From NCBI GenBank assembly GCA_030041545.1, contig JASHNQ010000098.1:1-35205 (forward strand): 35,205 bases of DNA, in the 5' to 3' direction. How positions within the stretch are numbered: the stretch's first letter is position 1; every line of letters starts with the position of its first letter. This stretch comes from a candidate division FCPU426 bacterium. Lineage in GTDB: Bacteria; Oederibacteriota; Muellerivitia; Muellerivitales; Muellerivitaceae. The notes below the pieces were generated by a model. The model saw only the letters and a list, made by a program, of their open reading frames with translations, was not told where the DNA came from and made no database searches. Of this stretch, positions 31,462 through 35,205 are shown one piece after another. The position numbers were made by a program, and so were the translations under genes.

Positions 31462-32066
31462 GAACCTTGAAGACAAGTGAGGAGTTAGGAGTTCGAAGTC
31501 CGAGGTTTTGGAAATTTTTCCGTTTGGGTTCCCAAACGGAAAAAATCCTTAATTCAAAATTGAGAATTCAAGATTCGGAATTCCAGCATCTCCACGAGGA
31601 CGGTTTTACCCTCGTGGAGATGCTGGTGGTGATCGCCATCCTGGCCATTTTGGCCGCGGTGACCATGCCCTACGCCGAAACCACGGTCCGACGGGACAAG
31701 GAACTGGAGCTGCGCCGGGACTTGAGGCAGATGAGAAGCGCCATCGACCGGTTCCACGACGACTGGCAGAACGGCGTCATCCCCAAGCTGGGGACCGGCA
31801 CCAGCGACGACGGCTTTCCCAAAACCATGGACGTCCTGGTGGAAGGCGTGGAACTCAGCGGGCCCAAGCCGTCCAAGCAAAAATACATGAGGCGCATTCC
31901 CGAGAACCCCTTCGGGGGCAAAGGCCTTCCCCCGGAGGAACAATGGGCCTTTCACAGTTACGCCGATTCGCCGGGCTCCGCCTTCTGGGGCGGGCAGGAC
32001 GTCTACGATGTTTACTGCCCGGGGGATGAAAGGGCCCTGGATGGGAGCTACTACCATGACTGGTAA
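31458..32066 (+). CDS. Type II secretion pseudopilin a (long repeat-encoded leader)
   Basis: Pseudopilins are processed by prepilin peptidase and polymerise into the piston. This 202-aa protein has the cleavage motif EDG-FTLVEMLVVIAILAILAA with Glu at mature +5. The mature part resembles small GspG-like subunits (RRDKELELRRDLRQMRSAIDRFHDDW, YMRRIPENPFGG) and ends DGSYYHDW. Start ATG 31458 overlaps the gspD stop by 4 nt, which implies a 49-residue leader, far longer than usual. Part of the leader is encoded by AT-rich repeat words and two strong hairpins (31510-31548, 31583-31626). An internal start closer to the cleavage site cannot be excluded. Confidence 0.82.
   Translation: MRTLKTSEELGVRSPRFWKFFRLGSQTEKILNSKLRIQDSEFQHLHEDGFTLVEMLVVIAILAILAAVTMPYAETTVRRDKELELRRDLRQMRSAIDRFHDDWQNGVIPKLGTGTSDDGFPKTMDVLVEGVELSGPKPSKQKYMRRIPENPFGGKGLPPEEQWAFHSYADSPGSAFWGGQDVYDVYCPGDERALDGSYYHDW
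31510..31548. repeat. Long hairpin in the pseudopilin a leader
   Basis: The left arm 31510-31528 and right arm 31531-31548 (core CCGTTTGGG/CCCAAACGG) pair over about 17 positions with one bulge and a 2-nt loop. It lies in the codons for the leader peptide, and AT-rich words follow at once. Confidence 0.65.
31583..31626. repeat. Perfect 17-bp inverted repeat around the pseudopilin a cleavage-site codons
   Basis: CCAGCATCTCCACGAGG (31583-31599) is the exact reverse complement of 31610-31626. In codon terms Gln-His-Leu-His-Glu [Asp] Gly mirrors Thr-Leu-Val-Glu-Met-Leu, with the Phe(+1) codon TTT at the centre and the GAC codon unpaired. Confidence 0.8.
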
Positions 32067-32487
32067 CAACAAATATTCAAAATATAAAATTAAAAACTTA
32101 AAATTCCATCAACTCAATGAAAGGGGTTTTACCTTCATTGAGTTGATGGTTGTGCTGGCCATCATGGCGCTTTTGTCGGGACTGGTGGCCGCGGTCTCGG
32201 TGGGGAAAATACGGCAGTCCAAGGAATCGGCCCTGAAGGAAGATCTTCATAACATGCGCAAGGCCCTGGACGACTATTACGCGGACAAGGGGAAATACCC
32301 CGTGAAGCTCCAGGACTTGGTGGACCAGCGTTACCTGCGCTCGATCCCCGAAGACCCCTTGACCGACAGCCAGGACACCTGGCAGGCGGTGGTTTCGCAG
32401 GACCCCGACCCAAAGGGCGGAATCGTCGATATCCATAGCGGATCGGATGAAAAAACCGCCGATGGGAAGAATTACAGTGACTGGTAA
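32056..32487 (+). CDS. Type II secretion pseudopilin b
   Basis: This 143-aa prepilin has the cleavage motif NERG-FTFIELMVVLAIMALLSG (Glu at +5). Its mature part is a small GspG-like domain: KESALKEDLHNMRKALDDYYADKGKYPVKLQDLVDQRYLRSIPEDPLTDSQDTWQ, ending GIVDIHSGSDEKTADGKNYSDW. ATG 32056 lies 11 nt inside gene a with GGGAG 8-9 nt upstream, giving a 24-residue leader starting MTGNN. The leader is rich in Lys, Asn and Ile because it is encoded by AT-rich repeat words. A near-perfect palindrome surrounds the cleavage-site codons. The start-stop arrangement is identical to that between b and c. Confidence 0.85.
   Translation: MTGNNKYSKYKIKNLKFHQLNERGFTFIELMVVLAIMALLSGLVAAVSVGKIRQSKESALKEDLHNMRKALDDYYADKGKYPVKLQDLVDQRYLRSIPEDPLTDSQDTWQAVVSQDPDPKGGIVDIHSGSDEKTADGKNYSDW
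32106..32149. repeat. 16-bp inverted repeat around the pseudopilin b cleavage-site codons
   Basis: CCATCAACTCAATGAA (32106-32121) is the exact complement of 32134-32149. The intervening AGG GGT TTT ACC leaves AGG (Arg -2) unpaired and lets GGT pair with ACC around a TTT loop, the Phe(+1) codon. The architecture equals that of pseudopilin a although the arm sequences differ. Confidence 0.8.
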
Positions 32488-32968
32488 CCGAAGGGCCATT
32501 TTGAATTTTAAGTTTTTAATTCATGAGGGCAAAACTCAGAACTTAAAACTCGGCGAAGCCGGGTTTACACTCATTGAATTGCTCGTCGTTCTCGTCATCC
32601 TGTCCCTTTTGGCCGCGTTGGTGGGACCCACCCTCGTCGAGCGCCTGAAGCCGGCCAAGCGGACGGCCGCCCAGACCCAAATCGAGGAATTCGTGGCCGC
32701 CTTGGACAATTATTATGTGGATGTCGGGCGCTACCCCACCACGGCCGAGGGCTTACAGGCCCTGCTGGAAAAACCCGCCTCGGCCAAAAAGTGGAACGGG
32801 CCTTACCTGAAAAAGGAGATTCCCCTGGACCCCTGGGGAAACCCCTTTGTCTACCGCTGCCCGGGCCAGCACGGCGCCTATGACCTCCTTTCCTACGGCG
32901 CCGACGGCAAGGAGGGAGGGGAAGGGGAGAACGCCGATGTCACCAGCTGGGAAAGCAACAAGAAATAA
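32477..32968 (+). CDS. gspG: Major pseudopilin GspG
   Basis: GspG is the main pilus-like subunit of type II secretion. The 163-aa precursor has GEAG-FTLIELLVVLVILSLLAALVGP (Glu at +5) and the classic GspG body: DNYYVDVGRYPTTAEGLQALLEKP, WNGPYLKKEIPLDPWGNPFVYRCPGQHGAYDLLSYGADGKEGGEGENADVTSW. The C-terminal loop matches the calcium-binding region of GspG (family knowledge). The start GTG 32477 lies 11 nt inside gene b in the same sequence context (GTGACTGGTAAC) as the ATG of b, with GGGAAG upstream, and gives a 29-residue leader. The leader contains EGKTQNLKLGEAG, nearly repeated in the pseudopilin d leader and encoded by a dispersed word. Confidence 0.93.
   Translation: MTGNRRAILNFKFLIHEGKTQNLKLGEAGFTLIELLVVLVILSLLAALVGPTLVERLKPAKRTAAQTQIEEFVAALDNYYVDVGRYPTTAEGLQALLEKPASAKKWNGPYLKKEIPLDPWGNPFVYRCPGQHGAYDLLSYGADGKEGGEGENADVTSWESNKK
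32518..32580. repeat. Disrupted palindrome with inserted GAA-loop hairpin in the gspG leader
   Basis: AATTCATGAG (32518-32527) pairs with CTCATTGAATT (32570-32580) if one A is bulged, the same position (codons +3 to +6) used by the arms in a and b. Between the arms lies repeat sequence beginning GGCAAAACTCAG and the hairpin CGGC-GAA-GCCG (32551-32561). Confidence 0.6.
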
Positions 32969-33040
32969 AAAACATTTTTTATTAAATCGAAGATTTAAGA
33001 AAAATTTACTTAACTCAACACTCACGCAGGTTCCCCGTTC

Positions 33041-33135
33041 TAAATGGGGCCGAAGGCCCCACAAAGAAAACCGTGTAGCCCCCATTTCTTCTATCATCGG
33101 GCGAAGCCCGATTTTAAGTAATGTGAACGAGGGCA
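33041..33135 (-). repeat. Dispersed hairpin repeat A, copy 2
   Basis: It aligns in reverse orientation with 405-495: TGCCCTCGTTCACATTACTTAA, then the ATCGGGC-GAA-GCCCGAT hairpin (33096-33112), the shared GTTTTCTTT word, and the TGGGGCC-GAA-GGCCCCA hairpin (33045-33061). It fills the gspG-pseudopilin d spacer and supplies the GTG start codon and first leader codons of pseudopilin d. Confidence 0.65.
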
Positions 33136-33653
33136 AAACCCAACACTCAAAACTACGCGTAACCGGCGAAGCCGGTTACGCGTATGTCATGGTCATCGTG
33201 GCGGTGGCGGTGTTGGCCATCCTGGCCGCTGCCGTTTCCGCGCTGGTTTCCTACGAGGTGCGCCACGACAAGGAGGAGGAACTCCTCTTCCGGGGGCAAG
33301 CCTACGCCCGGGCCATCGGGGACTATTACATGGCCGGTCCGGCCGGGAAAACCCACAGCTATCCCCGCCAACTGGAAGACCTCCTTTCCGACCCGCGCCT
33401 TCCCAACCGACGCTACTTGAGGGCCCTTTACCCGGATCCTTTCGGCGCGGAATGGGCCTTCGTCAAGAATCCCAATGGCGGCATCATGGGGGTGGCCAGT
33501 CAGTGCCATGATCAACCGTTGAGGCAGAACGGTTTTCCGCCGGAGTTCCAGGCTTTCGCCGGGGCGAAGCATTACTCCGATTGGGTTTTTGTTTACCAAC
33601 CCAATGGAACGGCACCCGGTTCCCAAGGAACGGGTGCCGTTCCGGGGGATTAA
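33123..33653 (+). CDS. Minor pseudopilin d (lacks Glu+5)
   Basis: This 176-aa protein has a leader VNEGKTQHSKLRVTGEAG and a mature start YAYVMVIVAVAVLAILAAAVSALV. Mature +1 is Tyr and +5 is Met, so the conserved Glu is missing, as in tip-type minor pseudopilins. The body is GspG-like (HDKEEELLFRGQAYARAIGDYY, YPRQLEDLLSDPRLPNRRYLRALYPDPFGAEWAF) and includes GAKHYSDW like the ends of a and b. It then continues 22 residues encoded partly by a hairpin repeat. The start GTG 33123 lies within repeat A with no good ribosome binding site; a longer frame upstream through gspG seems unlikely. A perfect 14-bp hairpin spans the cleavage-site codons. Confidence 0.72.
   Translation: MNEGKTQHSKLRVTGEAGYAYVMVIVAVAVLAILAAAVSALVSYEVRHDKEEELLFRGQAYARAIGDYYMAGPAGKTHSYPRQLEDLLSDPRLPNRRYLRALYPDPFGAEWAFVKNPNGGIMGVASQCHDQPLRQNGFPPEFQAFAGAKHYSDWVFVYQPNGTAPGSQGTGAVPGD
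33154..33184. repeat. Perfect 14-bp GAA-loop hairpin on the pseudopilin d cleavage-site codons
   Basis: TACGCGTAACCGGC (33154-33167), loop GAA, then the exact complement 33171-33184. Codons Arg-Val-Thr-Gly [Glu] Ala-Gly-Tyr-Ala mirror each other in register, centred on the Glu codon at -3. Confidence 0.8.
33606..33643. repeat. 17-bp hairpin at the 3' end of pseudopilin d
   Basis: GGAACGGCACCCGGTTCC (33606-33623) pairs with 33627-33643 with one bulged G and a CAA loop. It encodes the C-terminal tail beyond the YSDW motif. No T-run follows, so it is not a standard terminator. Confidence 0.65.
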
Positions 33654-33721
33654 AGGGCGCGACGGGCGGCGTTGACACTCCACTGTCCGAACCCTATCAT
33701 GATGGCGCGGAGGGCGTAAAA

Positions 33722-34120
33722 ATGCCGACTTATGAATATTCCTGCGAAAAATGTGGGCGTTTTGAGGTGTGGCAATCTATTAAGGATAACGCGCTGGCGG
33801 CGTGCCCCGCCTGCGGGTCCAAGGTCCAGCGCCTCATTTCGGCGAACGTGGGTTTTGTTCTCAAGGGCGCCGGGTTTTACCAAAACGATTATAAAAATCC
33901 GGCTCCGTCCCCGGAAAGGAAAGCAAAAGGCGTGGAATCCTCGGACCCGGCCCCTTCGGCGGGTTCGGCCTATTCGACAAACTCAGGGCAGGCAGGTTCA
34001 CCGCAGGCAACTTCCCCCTCCGCGCAAGGCTCCGGGGGACAGGCAGGGCAGGCCCCTTCGACAGGCTCAGGGCAGGGTTGCGGCACCTGCGGCAGTCCGG
34101 ACCCATGCCCGAACAACTAA
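33722..34120 (+). CDS. FmdB-family zinc-ribbon protein
   Basis: This 132-aa product starts MPTYEYSCEKCGRFEVWQSI with Cys8-Cys11 and Cys28-Cys31 (ACPACGSKVQRLIS), the signature of the FmdB zinc-ribbon family (PF09723), whose name comes from a putative formamidase/amidase regulator but whose role is mostly unknown. After about residue 55 the protein is low-complexity (Ser/Gly/Gln/Pro) and ends in CGTCGSPDPCPNN, an extra Cys-rich tail. Two stretches of that tail are encoded by a TTCGACAGGCTCAGG-type repeat. ATG 33722 follows GAGGG. Confidence 0.85.
   Translation: MPTYEYSCEKCGRFEVWQSIKDNALAACPACGSKVQRLISANVGFVLKGAGFYQNDYKNPAPSPERKAKGVESSDPAPSAGSAYSTNSGQAGSPQATSPSAQGSGGQAGQAPSTGSGQGCGTCGSPDPCPNN
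33973..34076. repeat. Two TTCGACAGGCTCAGG-type repeat words inside fmdB
   Basis: TTCGACAAACTCAGGGCAGG at 33973-33992 and TTCGACAGGCTCAGGGCAGG at 34057-34076 differ at two positions. Both are in the same frame and code for S-x-S-G-Q-type residues. The word resembles a repeat I remember from many bacterial genomes. Confidence 0.55.
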
Positions 34121-34123
34121 GAT

Positions 34124-34230
34124 TCAATTTTGAATTATGAATTTTGAATTTTAAATTGAAGAAGTTTTTTGAACCAAAGGTTCAAAAAACGAGCATTAAC
34201 TTGCAACTTAAAACTTGGAACTCAACACTG
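34124..34230. repeat. AT-rich word repeat with a 12-bp AAA-loop hairpin
   Basis: Words such as TTTTGAATTATGAATTTTG and AACTTAAAACTTGG flank the hairpin GTTTTTTGAACC (34164-34175), loop AAA, and GGTTCAAAAAAC (34179-34190). The order (AT words, trinucleotide-loop hairpin, AACTTAAAACT words) is the same as in the pseudopilin leaders, here in an intergenic gap. Confidence 0.6.
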
Positions 34231-34245
34231 GAACGGAGTGACAAA

Positions 34246-34428
34246 ATGGCCCCAGGATGGATTGTCGGTATCGTCGCTGGATATGTCCTTTTCAACCTGG
34301 GTCTCTGGAAATCCGATTCCACCCCCAAGCCCCAAGACGCCATGTGGGCGCTGGTCATGCTGGGGGGCACCCTTCTGATGTTCCTTTCCGTCCTGTTATG
34401 GGCTGTGCCGGGGTTTTTCAATCCCTGA
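34246..34428 (+). CDS. 60-aa two-TM membrane protein
   Basis: A small protein starting MAPGWIVGIVAGYVLFNLGLW (TM1, about 4-21), with a polar KSDSTPKPQDAM loop and a second TM (WALVMLGGTLLMFLSVLLWAVPGFF). ATG 34246 has GGAG about 8 nt upstream. An in-frame ATG at 34144 would add 34 residues encoded by AT-rich repeat words, so it is rejected. Family unknown. Confidence 0.65.
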   Translation: MAPGWIVGIVAGYVLFNLGLWKSDSTPKPQDAMWALVMLGGTLLMFLSVLLWAVPGFFNP

Positions 34429-34504
34429 AGCCAGCTTTTGGCGGGTGGCTATTGACTGTTTAGCTAAAGGCTCAAATCCAAAGCTGAATTTTGGAGACTC
34501 GTTC

Positions 34505-34852
34505 ATGAAAGAATTGATCACTGAGGAGCAGGCCGGCCAGATCGTCCTCCTTCTTTCCATCGTCGTCACGCTCGCCGGCCTGGGCCATGGTTTTTACCGG
34601 AATTCCCGCGCCGTGAAATCCGAAAAGAAACGGTTATGGGTCCACGCGGGCCTTTTCGCCTTGATGGGACCAGCCATTTGGGTTTTTTGGCAAGTCTATA
34701 ATTCCATTGAAAACTACTACGGGTTGGATTCCTTGAAGGCGCTGGGCATCAATCTTTTGATCGCCCTAGGCCTGGGCGCGTTTTTTTTCGGCCTGTTTTA
34801 TTTCGTGCCGCGCTGGGTTCCGGATAAAAAAGTTTCACCCTCGCGGAAGTAA
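34505..34852 (+). CDS. 115-aa three-TM membrane protein
   Basis: The start ATG 34505 follows GGAG. Three hydrophobic stretches are visible: QIVLLLSIVVTLAGLGHGFY, LWVHAGLFALMGPAIWVFWQVY and LGINLLIALGLGAFFFGLFYFV. A basic linker (RNSRAVKSEKKR) joins the first two and a basic tail (PDKKVSPSRK) ends the protein. Family unknown. It precedes the DUF58 gene by 54 bp and may belong to that unit. Confidence 0.7.
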   Translation: MKELITEEQAGQIVLLLSIVVTLAGLGHGFYRNSRAVKSEKKRLWVHAGLFALMGPAIWVFWQVYNSIENYYGLDSLKALGINLLIALGLGAFFFGLFYFVPRWVPDKKVSPSRK

Positions 34853-34906
34853 TCCCTCCTTTTCGCGGAAAAAAACAAGGAAAGCTCCTCAGGCGTCTAT
34901 ACTTAG

Positions 34907-35205
34907 ATGAATACCACCGATCCCTTATCCATTTTGAGCGAAGTCCGCCGCCTGGAAATCGCCACGCGGGGCGCGGTGGACACCCTCCTCAAGGGCTCCT
35001 ACAAAAGCACCTTCCGCGGCCGGGGCCTGGAATTCCACCAAGTGCGGGAGTACAGCCCGGAGGACGATTTCCGGTCCATCGATTGGAACGTCACCGCCCG
35101 CTTGAATTCCCCCTTCGTCAAAACCTACGTCGAGGAGCGGGAACTGCAGATGGTACTGGCCGTGGACCTGTCGGCCTCCCTTTGGCACGGCACCGGCCCC
35201 ATGAG
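34907..35205 (+). CDS. DUF58 protein, N-terminal part (runs off the window)
   Basis: Ninety-nine codons are present: LRRLEIATR-like SEVRRLEIATRGAVDTLL, then GSYKSTFRGRGLEFHQVREY, SPEDDFRSIDWNVTARLNSP, VKTYVEERELQMVLAVDLSASL. This is the DUF58 core that leads into a vWA-like domain, with the D-x-S-x-S metal motif (VDLSASL) just visible. DUF58 genes usually sit with MoxR-type ATPase and BatA-like vWA genes (family knowledge); those would lie to the right of the window. ATG 34907 lacks a clear ribosome binding site. Confidence 0.88.
   Translation, partial: MNTTDPLSILSEVRRLEIATRGAVDTLLKGSYKSTFRGRGLEFHQVREYSPEDDFRSIDWNVTARLNSPFVKTYVEERELQMVLAVDLSASLWHGTGPM

Noticed and set aside
32847-33122. N-terminal extension of pseudopilin d overlapping gspG
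   Set aside because: The frame is open, but the extension would run antigenically across gspG codons and repeat A with a basic low-complexity product and place the prepilin motif over 100 residues inside.
33606-33643. Rho-independent terminator after pseudopilin d
   Set aside because: The stem is strong but lies within the coding frame and no T-run follows.
34144-34245. N-terminal extension of the 60-aa membrane protein
   Set aside because: It is encoded by AT-rich repeat words and a hairpin, and the ATG at 34246 has a proper ribosome binding site.

Overview
The window reads as GC-rich chromosomal DNA of a diderm (Gram-negative-type) bacterium. Supporting this are a type II secretion/type IV pilus-like machine with an outer-membrane secretin, an RlpA-type lipoprotein, several signal-peptide proteins, and a HrcA/CIRCE-controlled groESL operon. 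I cannot place it in a phylum. Its most conspicuous trait is the density of short dispersed palindromic words between genes (CACGAAG, CAGGTATCAGG, CTAGGCACTAGG, TCATTGCGAGGAG and GAATTTTGAATT types), some of which run into coding sequence.

Layout. 1-625: the 5' end of an IS110-type transposase gene leaving the window on the minus strand, with a strikingly structured leader, followed by about 450 bp of nested palindromic repeats. 626-4169: pyrimidine synthesis (pyrD, pyrF, pyrE) interspersed with rlpA and a 57-aa zinc-ribbon gene. 4196-6483: small envelope genes (two-TM protein, anchored coiled-coil protein, YdjM/DUF457-like membrane protein, mini-lipoprotein with a structured leader). 6480-8186 (minus): NFACT/RqcH-type ribosome quality-control factor. 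8291-15636: fatty-acid/acyl-CoA metabolism (acyl-CoA ligase, thiolase, SnoaL-like protein, 3-hydroxyacyl-CoA dehydrogenase, enoyl-CoA hydratase, patatin lipase), interrupted at 10060-10726 by an AT-rich island with a ParE-type toxin-antitoxin pair. 15755-18470: HU and CIRCE-groES-groEL. 18510-23033 (minus): three exported enzymes, a multicopper oxidase and two paralogous PF04185 phosphoesterases. 23479-33653: a tightly coupled secretion operon (gspF, gspE, PilM/GspL-like, PilN-like, PilO-like, GspC/PilP-like, TPR-secretin-cohesin gspD, four pseudopilins including gspG). 33722-35205: FmdB zinc ribbon, two small membrane proteins and the start of a DUF58 protein.

How the parts fit. Acyl-CoA ligase, hydratase, dehydrogenase and thiolase make a full beta-oxidation-type set except for an acyl-CoA dehydrogenase, with the patatin lipase as a possible fatty-acid source. 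The exported phosphoesterases and copper oxidase lie directly beside, and diverge from, the type II secretion operon, so they are plausible cargo.

The most unusual signal lies in the four consecutive pseudopilin genes. Each carries an inverted repeat at or around the codons for the prepilin-peptidase site. In the first two, the palindrome is in codon register, centred on the Phe(+1) codon, with one unpaired codon at the same place. The third keeps a broken relic of that design with a repeat inserted into it, and the fourth has a perfect 14-bp hairpin centred on a Glu codon. The leader peptides themselves are encoded by dispersed repeat words. I know of no described system of this kind and report it as the main candidate.
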